A DNA stretch of 64,000 nucleotides from Sepioteuthis lessoniana (GCA_963585895.1 OY757921.1:84063439-84127438), one strand, 5' to 3'. Shown: positions 9,881 to 19,826, numbered from the stretch's first letter. Notes: generated by a model not told the origin, from the sequence alone. Numbers and translations are program-made.

Positions 9881-10016
9881 TAATAAAAGTCACAATTTAA
9901 TATCAGTCATTTCTTTTGCACACAGTTTATAGGCAATTTCACTTTTAGTTTAGTTTAGTAGGGTTTTATGGCATATTGGCCCGTGTAGGTTTTTTTTAAT
10001 GCCAAATCCTTTTTTA

Positions 10017-10847
10017 TACAGGGTGAAAAGATAGAATTGTCGTCCTAAAGAATACAACTTTTACTGAAAAGATCAATTCAGGCCTCAATCACCGCCTCGA
10101 TACGGATCCGGAATTGGGAGCATGTCTTTTCCACAAGCACCGGCGGGAGCTCGGTGAATACTCAGCGGATGGCGGCGATCAGGCTGGCTTTGGTGTTGTG
10201 AGAGGTCATGTTGGTGATGTTCTCGACGTATGACCAAACGAAGTAGTCCAGCGGGTTCTGGTCGGGGGAGCAGGGGTCCAGTGAGAGAAGGGTACAAATT
10301 CGTAGCACTCCTTCTGAAGCCAAGCCTGGGTCTCTTTGGACTTGTAGGCCGGCGTAGAGTCCTGCTGCCACACCCAGGGTCTGCCACCGGCCACCTGATT
10401 GCACCAGGGGATCACCACACTCTTTAGCACATCCAGGTACACTTTGCTGTTAACTTTCAAGCAGACTTTGAAGAGGTGAGGTGGCATGATGTGGCCCTCA
10501 CTTGAAACCACACCAAAAACCATAACCGTAACCGGAAACTTTGTTTTCATCACCCTGTGCACGTTGAACCGTCTGGATTTGCATTTTGAGGGTGCTGGCA
10601 ATGGTCCTGTTGTAATAAGTTCGATCGGTAGAGAGCATGACTTGTACAGCGGCGCATCTCCGATCTCACTCGTTGAACATTGTGTCACTTTCAGACATGA
10701 TAGAAGGCTCTTATCGCTCTTGGGATTTGTACACAACTGACCAACTAGTAGATGGTCTGCAACAAAAAAAGAAAACCGGTTTTCATTAAACGGAAATGGA
10801 ATCTTGTCGTCTTTTCTAGGGCGACAATTTTATCGTTCCACCCTGTA
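10017..10847 (-). mobile_element. Tc1/mariner-type DNA transposon, internally deleted
   Basis: 831-bp element with TA at each end and imperfect terminal inverted repeats. The left end reads TACAGGGTGAAAAGATAGAA; the right end, read inward, is TACAGGGTGGAACGATAAAA; both then have TTGTCGYCCTA. It is inserted in an LT copy. Family members are usually about 1.3 kb; the missing length corresponds to the middle of the transposase gene. Confidence 0.9.
10078..10698 (-). pseudogene. mariner transposase remnant
   Basis: Encoded inside the 831-bp mariner. The N-terminus reads MSESDTMFNE, a stop, then DRRCAAVQVMLSTDRTYYN and TIASTLKMQIQTVQR (part of the first helix-turn-helix). It jumps straight to RVMKTKFPVTVMVFGVVSSE, so the second half of the DNA-binding region and the first catalytic Asp are absent. 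The second catalytic Asp sits in WQQDSTPAYKSKETQAWL. A frame change follows FVPFSHW, and the third Asp sits in PCSPDQNPLDYFVW, giving spacing consistent with a DD34D mariner. One more stop (after SLIAAIR) precedes VFTELPPVLVEKTCSQF and the end RIRIEAVIEA. It cannot encode active transposase; its termini could still be mobilised by a related enzyme. Confidence 0.88.
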
Positions 10848-11042
10848 CATATGTATCAAACAGATGATTTCGGAAAAAAAAACTGTAGAGAACATTTTTT
10901 AAACGAGCCTGAGCTCATTTTTTCTCATAGTTTAATGGTTTGGGTTATTTCGATCAAATACGAATAATTCTATTCACTATTAATGATTGGTTTGCACACA
11001 TTTTAAGAATTTCTATGTATCTCTAACAATTCAATTAAGCAA

Positions 11043-12180
11043 GAATTTCTATGTATCTCTTTCTTCGTTTCCTACCTCCTTCTCCTTCTTACTTCACTCT
11101 CTTTCTTCGTTTCCTACCTCCTTCTCCTTCTTACTTCACTCTCTTTCTTCGTTTCTTTCCTCCTTCTCCTTCTTACTTCACTCTCTTTCTTCGTTTCTGT
11201 CCTCCTTCTCCTTCTTACTTCACTCTCTTTCTTCGTTTCTTTCCTCCTTCTCACTTCACTCTCTTTCTTCGTTTCTTTCCTCCTTCTCCTTCTTACTTCA
11301 CTCTCTTTCTTCGTTTCTGTCCTCCTTCTCCTTCTTACTTCACGCTCTTTCTTCGTTTCTGTCCCCCTTCTCCTTCTTACTTCACTCTCTTTCTTCGTTT
11401 CTTTCCTCCTTCTCCTTTTTACCTCACTCTCTTTCTTCGTTTCTTTCCTCCTTCTCCTTCTTACCTCACTCTCTTTCTTCGTTTCTTTCCTCCTTCTCCT
11501 TTTTACCTCACTCTCTTTCTTCGTTTCTTTTCTCCTTCTCCTTCTTACCTCACTCTCTTTCTTCGTTTCTTTCCTCCTTCTCCTTTTTACCTCACTCTCT
11601 TTCTTCGTTTCTTTCCTCCTTCTCCTTTTTACCTCACTCTCTTTCTTGGTTTCTTTCATCTTTCTCCTTTTTACCTCACTCTCTTTCTTCGTTTCTTTTC
11701 TCCTTCTCCTTTTTACCTCACTCCCTTTCTTCGTTTCTTTCCTCCTTCTCCTTTTTACCTCACTCTCTTTCTTCGTTTCTTTTTCCTTCTCCTTTTTACC
11801 TCACTCTCTTTCTTCGTTTCTTTTTCCTTCTCCTTTTTACCTCACTCTCTTTCTTCGTTTCTTTCCTCCTTCTCCTTCTTACCTCACTCTCTTTCTTCGT
11901 TTCTTTTTCCTTCTCCTTTTTACCTCACTCTCTTTCTTCGTTTCTTTCCTCCTTCTCTTTTTTACCTCACTCTCTTTCTTCGTTTCTTTCCTCCTTCTCC
12001 TTCTTACCTCACTCTCTTTCTTGGTTTCTTTCCTCTTTCTCCTTCTTACCTCACTCTCTTTCTTCGTTTCTTTCATCTTTCTCCTTCTTACCTCACTCTC
12101 TTTCTTCGTTTCTTTCCTCCTTCTCCTTCTTACCTCTCTACTCTCTTTTCTCCTAATTCCAACACTTTTATCCTTCTTTA
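11043..12180. repeat. 42-bp polypyrimidine minisatellite
   Basis: About 26 tandem units of 42 bp, nearly all C and T on the plus strand: CTCTCTTTCTTCGTTTCTTT, then CCTCCTTCTCCTTCTTACCTCA. Because 42 is divisible by 3 and the unit lacks stops, long open frames exist on both strands (14-residue periods such as FLRFFPPSPSYLTL). These are repeat artefacts. The array and its flank lie inside an LT copy: AATTTCTATGTATCTYTAAC occurs on both sides (about 11010 and 12405). Confidence 0.95.
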
Positions 12181-12404
12181 ATAACTCCTACTTTCCTTTC
12201 CTTCTCCCCATCCTTTTTTACTCTCTTCTCACTTATATATATTTCTTTTAAATACCCTATCCGGTGGCAAAAGCTGCTTGGTAGCGCCAGGAGTGGCAGT
12301 ACCGCCCTGAGCTACCGAAACTGTGTTATCACCATGGTTGGCGGCTGATGACGACTGAGTATCGCACCTGCTTTCACACGTTGTATGATGAAAATATCTC
12401 TAAT
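12181..12404. other. Flank of minisatellite and short GC-richer unique block
   Basis: 12140-12235 is repeated in inverted orientation at about 13290-13390. 12262-12380 is a GC-richer block of unknown origin with no open frame of note. Confidence 0.6.
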
Positions 12405-12875
12405 AATTTCTATGTATCTTTAACAATTCAATTAAGCATAATCACTGACTTATACAGATTTGAATGACCAATCAGTTCTATTCCTAACAATTCAGTTTAG
12501 CATAAGTACACAGTTTAAATGTCAAACATTTCTATTTGACCCATAGGTAGGACCCTATCAGGTGCTACCACTCCGGGCCAATGTGGACCTGAAAGCGATG
12601 GCAATGAAGTGGTACTTCGCATTTCCCAACGCTCCAGCATTACTGGAGCATCATCATCAGATCGTTTATGGCATATATAGGACATTTATTGGGGGTATCT
12701 TACCCCTCTGTAGAGATATAGTCAGTGTATTCTGCAGTTCCAGCCGACTGGGCCAGGCAACGAAGGGTTATCCACAATTTTCAGATCTCTTCAACTGGAA
12801 CCTCCCCATCATATGCCGTTTAGTTTCATACGCAGGACATTCCTTTTTGAAAAGTTTGCTTACCCTTGAACAGGG
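12405..12875 (-). repeat. LT1 repeat, continuation to its 5' end
   Basis: CAATTCAGTTTAGCATAAG units, CCTATCAGGTGCTACCACTC, then CTTACCCCTCTGTAGAGA and CAGCCGACTGGGCCA, the usual 5' end. Part of a second, duplicated 5' region follows and is cut by a mosaic SINE (12876-13168). It resumes at 13169-13205. Confidence 0.8.
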
Positions 12876-13168
12876 TACTATTTACCAACCCCTCCGCTCG
12901 GGCAGGATATGACACAAGGTCAATTTTTTTTTTAAGCGGAGTTTAACAGGTTTGAATTCAGAGTTTTCCTTCTCCTAGACTAGTTGCCTCACCAAGGCTG
13001 AAGAACCTAGTCCGTCCTACTATTTATCCATAGCTGGAGGGAGAATAAGGGGGTTCATACCTTTCCCAAGGGTATTTGCCCGAAAGTGAACGTAATAGCG
13101 CGACTGGAGTACGAACTCGCGTACTACGATTCCGCAGTTCATCGCTTTAACCATTACACCACGAGGAC
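12876..13168 (-). repeat. Mosaic SINE: SINE-A head with SINE-B tail
   Basis: The left part (AACCCCTCCGCTCGGGCAGG to CATAGCTGGAGGGAGAATAA) is the SINE-B tail and body. The right part (GGGTATTTGCCCGAAAGTGA to CATTACACCACGAGGACA) is the SINE-A head. The switch falls within the block common to both families (about 13048-13075). ACAGGGTA flanks both ends, consistent with insertion of the mosaic as a unit. Confidence 0.9.
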
Positions 13169-13289
13169 AGGGTATATACTTAGTGTATTCTAAGCCCCGC
13201 CGATGGCGAGGGGAGAATGAGTGAAACAGATCAAACGAAATGATGAATAAAGCAATTAAAGAGAGACAATAACACCAAAAAGCGAGAAG

Positions 13290-13605
13290 AGAGTAGAGAA
13301 GGAGGGAGGAGAAGGAAAGGAAAGTAGGACTTATTAAAGAAGGATAAAAGTGATGGAATTAGGAGAAAAAAGAGAGTAGAATGTATAGTGTGGATAAAAT
13401 AGGAAGAAGAAAGAGAGTGAGGTAAGAAGGAGAAGGAGGAAGGAAACGAAGAAAGAGAGTGAGGGGAGAAAGAGAAGGAGGTAGGAAACGAAGAAAGAGA
13501 GCGAGGTGAGAAGGAGGAGGAGGAGGTAGGAAACGAAGAAAGAGAGTGAGGTAAGAAGGAGAAGGAGGAAGGAAACGAAGAAAGAGAGTGAGAGCAGAGA
13601 GATAA
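13290..13605. repeat. Inverted copy of the 42-bp minisatellite and its flank
   Basis: About five purine-rich units (GAGGTAAGAAGGAGAAGGAG, GAAGGAAACGAAGAAAGAGA), the reverse complement of the array at 11043-12180. The unique flank (AAGTAGGACTTATTAAAGAA, then GGATAAAAGTGATGGAATTA) mirrors 12140-12235. The two arms face each other across about 1 kb. Confidence 0.93.
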
Positions 13606-13811
13606 AGCAAAAGAAGATAGAGAGACAGAGGGGGAATAGATAGATAGGAATAAAGAGGAGAATAAGGAGAGTAATTGAGAGAGAGAGAGTGAGTGAGTGA
13701 GTGAGTGACGGTAGGTCTTTTACTGAGCTTGTTGTTTTTTTAGATTAACACACACCCTCTTTGTCGATTTTGGTCGTCTACCCTCTGACTGTTAATTTGC
13801 TTTCTTTGTTT

Positions 13812-13972
13812 TATGGCAAATCAACCTTCATGGGTTATTGATTGCTAAATCCATCCTTATAGAAGAATAGCAGTGATACCATTTATCCCATATCTTTAGG
13901 GGATAAGGAAGTTCATGCCTTTCTAAAGGGTATTCATTCGAAAGTGAAGGTAATTGCGTTGTCACGTGGTAC
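13812..13972 (-). repeat. SINE-A, head missing
   Basis: Tail hairpin (TATGGCAAATCAACCTTCAT, then TTGATTGCTAAATCC) and middle block (CCTTTCTAAAGGGTATTC). It stops in the region just before the tRNA head, so it is a 5'-truncated copy. Confidence 0.8.
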
Positions 13973-13974
13973 TT

Positions 13975-14560
13975 CCTAAACAGCAAACTAAATAGTCGGA
14001 AGTATTAACTGAAGAAAATTATTCAAGCATAAAGAGTTGAGATACACTTTATTTTGGGAAACCAATGTATTTGCCAAAATTGGTGAAAAAATATTAACAT
14101 TTCATCTTTAGAAATAAGAAGTGTAAAAATTTATACAATCAATTGTTCTGAGGTGGATTGTTTTGCCTGGTAGAAAAACGGATGACAAGCCATTTCCGCT
14201 GAGGGTCAGAAGGTCTGATACGAAACCTGCATCGGGCAGAAAAAGAATTAGGCAGAGAATTTTGAAAATTTATAAAAGTTGGCGAATTCCGTTACTTAAT
14301 GTCAGAGAGAAGTAACCATCCCGTCCCTGAGGGGAATGGGGCTAGGTGAGATATCGAAAAAGTTGGAGAAACTCAAGGAGAGTGAAAGAAGCTAATCAAT
14401 GTAGTTTTGGAATTGAAGAAAATGGCTTGAACCAAATTATCCGTTTTCTACTTTAGGAAGAGATTGATAATATCCATAGGCGGATAGCCTTGATATCACC
14501 ACCACCATCCCGAAAGTGGGAACTGATTTGCATATAAACTGAGACTTTTAGTCGATAGTC
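13975..14560. other. Unassigned unique sequence
   Basis: Moderate GC for this window. No open frame or family recognised. Confidence 0.4.
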
Positions 14561-14577
14561 AGAGAGGCGGGAAGCAG

Positions 14578-14962
14578 TCATCGAAGAATCACCAGATAGA
14601 GAAGACTTCCTGGGCCTAGACCTTGTACCATCCTCCGATTGGGAGCTTAGCTTGCTAACGAGAAAAAGCGGAGAAAGCAGTCATAAGAATGAAAGAAGCG
14701 AGATTTCGCGATTGTCGGTCGTCCACTGGCCCTGACAACTCCTGTGCGCAGATCTTGTACCAGCCTCCCGATAGCTGAGGGTTTAGCTTGCCGATAAATA
14801 AGTGGAGAAAGATGAGATCAGCGGGGAGCTTCCATCAGAGATTCATGAGATTGAGAAGACTCCCTGAGCCTTGACCTTGAGCCATCTTTTGATTGAACCT
14901 CCCGATAGCTGAAGACTTAGTTTTCTGATTGATTAGCAGAGAAAGCAGAGAAAAGGCAGTGA
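14578..14962. repeat. Degenerate tandem repeat, about 120-135 bp units
   Basis: Three related blocks begin near 14600, 14736 and 14857. Each has CCT(G/A)GGCC or CCTGTGCGC, then (A/T)CTTG(T/A)(A/G)CCA, CTCCCGATAGCTGA(G/A)G, and (T/C)TTAG(C/T)TTGC. Old, diverged minisatellite of unknown origin. Confidence 0.65.
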
Positions 14963-15420
14963 GAAAAGCCTAAACCTGACACGATACTTTGAGACAAAAA
15001 AAAAAGAGGATTCGAATCGGACGACGAAGTTCAACTGTTTTGTCAGCGAGCAGAAACGTCCGCGGACGAAGCCAGCCGTGGATCAAAGTTGGTTGATTGC
15101 TGTGTTCGTAGAGGTGTGCGGTTGCTTGTAGGGCCCGGGATCGATCTCTGTGCATCTGTGTACAGCTTTTAAGAGGAATGAGTTGGTTGCATTTAGATGC
15201 CAGCGTGATACTGGTCATTGCGCGTCTTGTGTTCGAATTGGCTTACTTCCAAGCCGCAGTCCAGTATTTTAGCAATTACGCGACGAAGAACCCCGTCCCT
15301 AAATGGTCGTCAACTCACTGATTATATCGGGACGCGGTCCAGTATATATAACCAGAAAAAAGTAATTTAAAGGTCATTAATTCTAACAATACACACTTCT
15401 TATCTCGTTTGCTTGTTTTG
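14963..15420. other. Unassigned unique sequence
   Basis: An 82-codon minus-strand open frame (14970-15218) has no recognisable motif. GTCCAGTAT recurs at about 15250 and 15332. Nothing else supportable. Confidence 0.4.
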
Positions 15421-15423
15421 TTT

Positions 15424-15648
15424 TTTAATGGCATATCAACCTTCTTGGGTATTTAATGCCAATGCCATCTCTCTAGAAGATCAGTAGTGATACCATTTAT
15501 CCCATAGCTGAGAGGATAAATGGGTTCATGCCTTTCCCAAGGGTATGTATTCAAAAGTGAATGTAATCGAGCGATTGGAGTGCGAACTCGCTTACTACGA
15601 TTCCTCGGTTTGGCACTTTAACCATTGTACCACGAGAACACCCCCACT
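15424..15648 (-). repeat. SINE-A copy
   Basis: Minus strand. The tail hairpin (ATGGCATATCAACCTTCTTG) is at the left, CCTTTCCCAAGGGTATG in the middle, and the tRNA-like head (reverse of CTCGTGGTACAATGGTTAAA) at the right. Confidence 0.88.
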
Positions 15649-15649
15649 G

Positions 15650-16190
15650 TCTTATGTGCATCTGCGTGGACTTCAAGAGGTCCCTCTGAACTTTCATGTT
15701 CACATATCCCATTTTTAATTTGACACTACCACGTCTTTGTTTCTGAAGATCCTAAATATCAATATGTACATTTTTAACTGTAGAATTATTTTACAAGTAA
15801 AAATCCTTCGCTCTAATTTAACCTGACGGTCTACCAGGGACTTCAAAAGGTCTGTTTTTGACTGATGGTCGCCAATTGTCTGGGAATTTAGTAATTTATT
15901 AAAAACGTTTGATTCGAGGGGTTCTCTTACCATTACAAATCCTTCGACTTAACCAGATTGTCAGCGTGAACTTCAAACGATGGCTGCTAAGCTGTCAGGG
16001 ATTTATTATTCATTCAGGGAATGTGCCGAGCGGTGATTTCGAGTATTCATTTATCTATTTCTTCGTAAAGCCTCACTTTTATTCGTTCGGCTGATCGGGT
16101 CATTCTTTTATTTATGTCTTTACGTAAAATACTCTTACACCAAGCAGTACCCCCCTTCATCATCATATAACAAAGAGGAGGAGAGAAGAA
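15650..16190. other. Unassigned unique sequence
   Basis: No supportable gene. GGACTTCAAAAGGTC-like motifs recur near 15672, 15838 and 15968, a faint hint of an old repeat. Confidence 0.4.
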
Positions 16191-16196
16191 AAAAAA

Positions 16197-16420
16197 GGGA
16201 GTCCTCGTACTGTAGCGGCTAAAGTGCTGGACTGCTGTGTCGAAGTAAATGAGTTCAAACCCCAGGCACGCTATTACATTCACTTTCAGACGAATACCCT
16301 TGGGAAAGGTATGAACCTCATCATCTACCAAGCTAGTAGTATAACAGCTGATCTACTGAGATGGCTTTAGCACTAAATAACCAACGAAGGTTGATAAGTC
16401 ATTAAATAAATATACCATAA
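16197..16420 (+). repeat. SINE-A, diverged
   Basis: Head GTCCTCGTACTGTAGCGGCT with B-box-like GAGTTCAAACCCC, middle block CCCTTGGGAAAGGTATGAA, and tail AATAACCAACGAAGGTTGAT. Confidence 0.82.
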
Positions 16421-16451
16421 TGTATAATAAAAAATAAAGATGTTGGTTGTT

Positions 16452-17740
16452 CGGGTTTTATGGCAAATCAACACTTGTTAGATATTTGATACCAAATCGT
16501 GTTTATACATACATACATACATACATACATATATTCATACACACATATAGAGGTACAAATGTGTGTGTGTGTGTGTGTGATTTGTAAACGAATAGTTTGT
16601 TGGTATCCTTTTAAACAAGCCAGATCTCATTCATTTTCCCCAGTTAATGTTTTCAAGTACTGTCAGCACTAATAGTTTTATTTAGAAACAGATAAATAGT
16701 TTCAAGAATATCTATTCAACACAAACAATTCTATTCAATATTCATCATCATCATCATCATGTCGTGCTGGTAGCACGGATATCCCTGACCCTCTCTCGCC
16801 ACTTTTCCCTATCGTTCATCGCCTCAGGCAGGTCTTCTGGACAACATCCTGTATCCTCACATAGTTGCTGAATGTATGTTCGTGCTGGTCGTCCTGCTTT
16901 TGCACGGCCATGTGTGGAGGTCCATAAGAGTACATCACTTATGATTTCGTCCCTGCTTCTCCAGCAGTGTCCTGCATGTCTGGTTTGTGATAGGAGGCAG
17001 GTGGTCGTACAGTTGGTGTCTTGTGGGGTGTTGCCGCCAGGACTTGTTCAAGATTGCTTGCAGCATTCTTGTGTAATTGCCGTCTAGCTTCTTCTCCAGC
17101 CGTTTTGTTAGAGTCCATGTAGTGCATCCATATAGCAGTATCGATGCGACCGCTGCCTGGAAGAAACTGCGTTTCATTTTATCGGTTAGGTCTGATTTCC
17201 ATATAATTGATAGCCAATTGATAGCTTTCCATGCTTTCGTTAACCTTGTGTCGATGTCCTTCGTTTATAAACCGATAAATGGTTTCAATTATTGCTATGT
17301 AACACTAAAATTCAATTTAACACCAGACCTTTGTTTGCACATTGTTAAATGATTAAACTGTTCTATTTGACCTATAGACAGGACCCTAAGAGTTGTTACC
17401 ACTCAGGGTCAGAGTGGACCCGGGAGTAATAGCAATGAACGGGTACACACAATCCTCAAAGCTCCAGGACTGGAGCCTTACTATCAGATGCAGTTTAGTT
17501 TTACAAAGGACTCTAATTTTATTTGACCCATTGATGGGGCCCTAAAAGGTACTACTAATCCGGGTCAGAGTGGACATGGTTGTATTGTCAATGAAGGAGC
17601 ACTCCCCATTTTTGAGGATTGAAACCTCATTATCAGATAATTTAGTGTCATAAACAGGACGCACATTAGAGCAGGCGGGGAGGGTTTGGACTTACCCACC
17701 TATAGAGATGCAGTAGGTGTATCCTATTGCTTCTCCGACT
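16452..17740 (-). repeat. LT3 repeat split by an RTE-like fragment
   Basis: The hairpin TTTTATGGCAAATCAACAC (16458) is followed by LT3 units to 16740. The LINE fragment at 16741-17262 intervenes, then units resume with TTTGTTTGCACATTGTTAAA. The 5' region is present twice (about 17365-17510 and 17515-17735), each copy with GACCCATTGATGGGGCCC-type and AATGAA-type blocks. Confidence 0.8.
16741..17262 (-). pseudogene. RTE-like LINE C-terminus with (ATG)n 3' tail
   Basis: Minus-strand frames give MKRSFFQAAVASILLYGCTT, WTLTKRLEKKLDGNYTRMLQ, ILNKSWRQHPTRHQLYDHLP, then (after a frame change) HGRAKAGRPARTYIQQLCED and LPEAMNDREKWRERVRDIRA. This is the conserved end of an APE-type LINE (Y-G-C-T-T-W-T-L-T...R-x-L-G-H-C...G-R-P...D-R-x-x-W-R). 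The 3' end is a short (CAT/ATG)n run at the left, typical of RTE-like insertions. It lies inside an LT3 copy. Confidence 0.82.
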
Positions 17741-17839
17741 ATATTTGAAAAATAGAGAACATCAAAGATAGATAATGTAGGAAATAAATTAACTGAGTTA
17801 GCATAAATGAAATTAAAATTAGATGTAAAGTTGGCGACA

Positions 17840-17857
17840 CACACACACACACACACA

Positions 17858-17921
<64 letters not shown>
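17840..17921. repeat. (CA)n(CT)n(CA)n compound microsatellite
   Basis: Directly precedes the SINE-H copy and replaces its tRNA-like head. Open frames over it are artefacts. Confidence 0.95.
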
Positions 17922-18015
17922 CCGGCTTCGAGCGTCTTGCTTGTCTAGCCACACTGATGAGTTCTGATAGAACAAAACAGTCTGTCTGTGGATGACAATA
18001 TATATATATATATAC
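17922..18015 (+). ncRNA. SINE-H copy 1: hammerhead-ribozyme-like tail, head lost
   Basis: Hammerhead-like layout. Stem I is TTGTC (17941-17945) and CCACA (17949-17953) pairing with TGTGG (17987-17991) and GACAA (17994-17998). The core CTGATGA is at 17954-17960. Stem II is GTTCT-GAT-AGAAC (17961-17973). AAAA (17974-17977) stands where GAAA is expected. A very short stem III is followed by GTC as the cleavage triplet (17984-17986). A (TA)n run follows. The changed core G should weaken or abolish cleavage of this copy. Homologous to 55272-55442. Confidence 0.72.
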
Positions 18016-18059
18016 CATTCCAAAAATAACTGTTTGTATATTAAAATTTTTAATCAAGT

Positions 18060-18648
18060 CATCAATCATTTATTTGCAAGCAATTTAATTGTTTCAAGTA
18101 TTGTTATTCAGCACTAATAATTCTTTCCAACCTTATTCGTTTATACACAATGTAATGGTTTCACATATTTCTATTTTACACCAATAATTCAATTTAGAAT
18201 TCATCATTTGTTTGCACACAATGGAATAGTTTCAAGTATTGCTATCAAAAACAAATAGTTCAATTTAATTGTAATCATTTGTTTGGACACAGTGAAATGG
18301 TATCTAAAACTGCTGTCTAACACTAATAATTCTATTTAATATTGATTATTTGTTTGCATATTTTCAAGTATTGCTATCTACCACTGAGAACTCAATTTAA
18401 AATTCATCTTTTGTTTGCAACCAATGAAATAGTTTCAAGTATTTCTATCTAACACAATTCAATTTAATATTAATCATTGCCATCAAACAATATAAGTCAA
18501 TTTGATATCAATCATTTGTTTGCACGCGGTGAAATGGTTTTAAGTATAGTAAATGACTGAACTGTTCAATTTGACCCATATATGCTACCCTAATTGGTAG
18601 TACCACTCGAAGTATGACTGGACCTAGAGTAATGACGATGAAGTGGTA
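18060..18648 (-). repeat. LT3 repeat with about seven 66-bp units
   Basis: Imperfect units with AATCATTTGTTTGCACAC, then AGTGAAATAGTTTCAAGTAT and TGCTATCTAACACTAATAAT. It ends in the LT block TTTGACCCATATATG...GGACCTAGAGTAATGACG. Confidence 0.85.
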
Positions 18649-18649
18649 T

Positions 18650-18842
18650 AGAGGTGGTGCGCAACTTCTTTCCCTGGATTGCTCCACTTTATCCATGATC
18701 CTTGCCTTATAATGCTGAGTGTTAAGCAAGGAGGTATCAAGTACCATTTTTTGAGTGTTTTGCTTGACTCGACCTGTGATTGAATCCAGGTCTCCCAGGC
18801 CATTGGCGAACATTTTAACCGCTAGGCCTATAGACGGGTTTT
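18650..18842 (-). repeat. SINE-E, 3'-truncated
   Basis: Head at the right (reverse of AGGCCTAGCGGTTAAAATGT) and body with TCAAAAAATGGTACTTGATA. The CTATGGTCGCCAAC tail is missing at the left. Confidence 0.82.
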
Positions 18843-18849
18843 AAAAAAA

Positions 18850-18990
18850 TAACCCACGAAGTTTGATGTGCCATTAAATAAAGATAACATACCGTACCAT
18901 CGAAAAGTAAAGAAGTTGGTTGTTAGGGTTTTATGGCAAATCAACTCTTGAAGGTCATTTTATACCACATCCTGTTTATGCATACATTTA
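18850..18990. repeat. Two opposed group-1 tail hairpins
   Basis: A plus-oriented SINE-A/LT-type tail (AATAACCCACGAAGTTTGAT) at 18858-18890 faces a minus-oriented LT tail (TTTTATGGCAAATCAACTC) at 18928-18990. (CA)n(TA)n follows to 19025. Confidence 0.7.
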
Positions 18991-18995
18991 TTCGT

Positions 18996-19026
<31 letters not shown>

Positions 19027-19099
19027 CAAATGTATATATGTGTATATGGATGAACGAAAGTTAGACGAAAATTATGAAATGAAGAAGGAAGATTGGCTT

Positions 19100-19337
19100 G
19101 ATTTGGTTTCTTTGTTTAATGGCATATCAACCTTTATAGGTTATTTAATGCCAAAGCTATTCTCCTAGAAGAACAGTAGTAGCACTATTTAACCCATAGC
19201 TGGGAGGATAAGTGGGTTCATACATTTCGCAAAGGTATTTGCCCGAAAGTGAACGTTATAGCGGGTCTGGAGTACGAACTCGCTTACTACGATTCCGCAG
19301 TTTATCGCTTTAACCATAACATCACGAGGACACCCCA
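19100..19337 (-). repeat. SINE-A full-length copy
   Basis: Tail hairpin TTTAATGGCATATCAACC at the left, middle CATAGCTGGGAGGATAAG, and head (reverse of CTCGTGATGTTATGGTTAAA) at the right. Confidence 0.9.
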
Positions 19338-19605
19338 CCCTGAAAAAGGAAGAGCAATAAGGAATATGAAAAGAAAAAAAAGGAGATGAGAAAAAAGAAG
19401 AATGAAAGAGAGAACGATAGAAAGGAAAAGAGCGCCAAGGTAAATAAAAAAGAGGAAAAGTAGAAGAAAAAAGAAAAATAGATGAATGAAGGAGGAGGAA
19501 ATTGAAAGAAAGAAGTGAGGCAATGGAAGAAGAGTGAAAGAGAAAACAAATAAAAAAAAAAGAAAAAAGAGGGTGAGGTAGAGAATGAGGATGAAAGAAA
19601 GTATT
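19338..19605. repeat. Purine-rich low-complexity tract
   Basis: A long A+G stretch on the plus strand (GAAAAAGGAAGAG-like text) between two SINE-A copies. The minus-strand Phe/Ser/Leu-rich open frames are artefacts. Confidence 0.8.
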
Positions 19606-19826
19606 TGCTTGTTTATTGTTATCTAATGGCATATCAACCTTCTTGAGTTATTTAATGCTAAACCCATCCGTTTCGAAGGACAGTAGTGGTATTATTTAAG
19701 CCATAGCTGGTAGGATAAACGGGTTCATGCCTTTCCCAAGGGTATTTGTCCGAAAGTGAACCTAATAGCGCGACTGGAGTTCGAACTCATAACGATTCAG
19801 TAGTAACCATTACGCCACGAGGACGT
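19606..19826 (-). repeat. SINE-A copy
   Basis: Tail hairpin TAATGGCATATCAACCTTCT, middle CCTTTCCCAAGGGTATTTG, and head with reverse of CTCGTGGCGTAATGGTTA. Slightly shortened in the B-box region. Confidence 0.88.

Larger units (their letters stand above)
8953..9950 (-). repeat. LT3 repeat with 66-bp internal units, split by two SINE-E
   Basis: The hairpin TATGGCATATCAACC (8970) is followed by SINE-E (9034-9286). About five tandem units of roughly 66 bp (GTACTGTTATATAAAAGTCAC, then AATTTAATATCAGTCATTTC) come next. A second SINE-E (9629-9880) interrupts the array, which resumes to about 9930. Confidence 0.85.
9953..11042 (-). repeat. LT3-like repeat split by a mariner element
   Basis: The hairpin TTTTATGGCATATTGGCC (9964) and AATGCCAAATCC lie left of the mariner. 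To the right (10848-11042) are GCCTGAGCTCATTTTT, a GGTTTGCACACATTTT unit and AATTTCTATGTATCTC. The same LT sequence resumes at 12405. Confidence 0.75.

Noticed and set aside
10987-12251. Long open frames of 389, 376, 201 and 181 codons
   Set aside because: They translate a 42-bp repeat without stops; the protein is a 14-residue period in every frame and on both strands.
12345-12412. CTGATGA...GAAA as a hammerhead
   Set aside because: No stem II pairing and the spacing is far too long.
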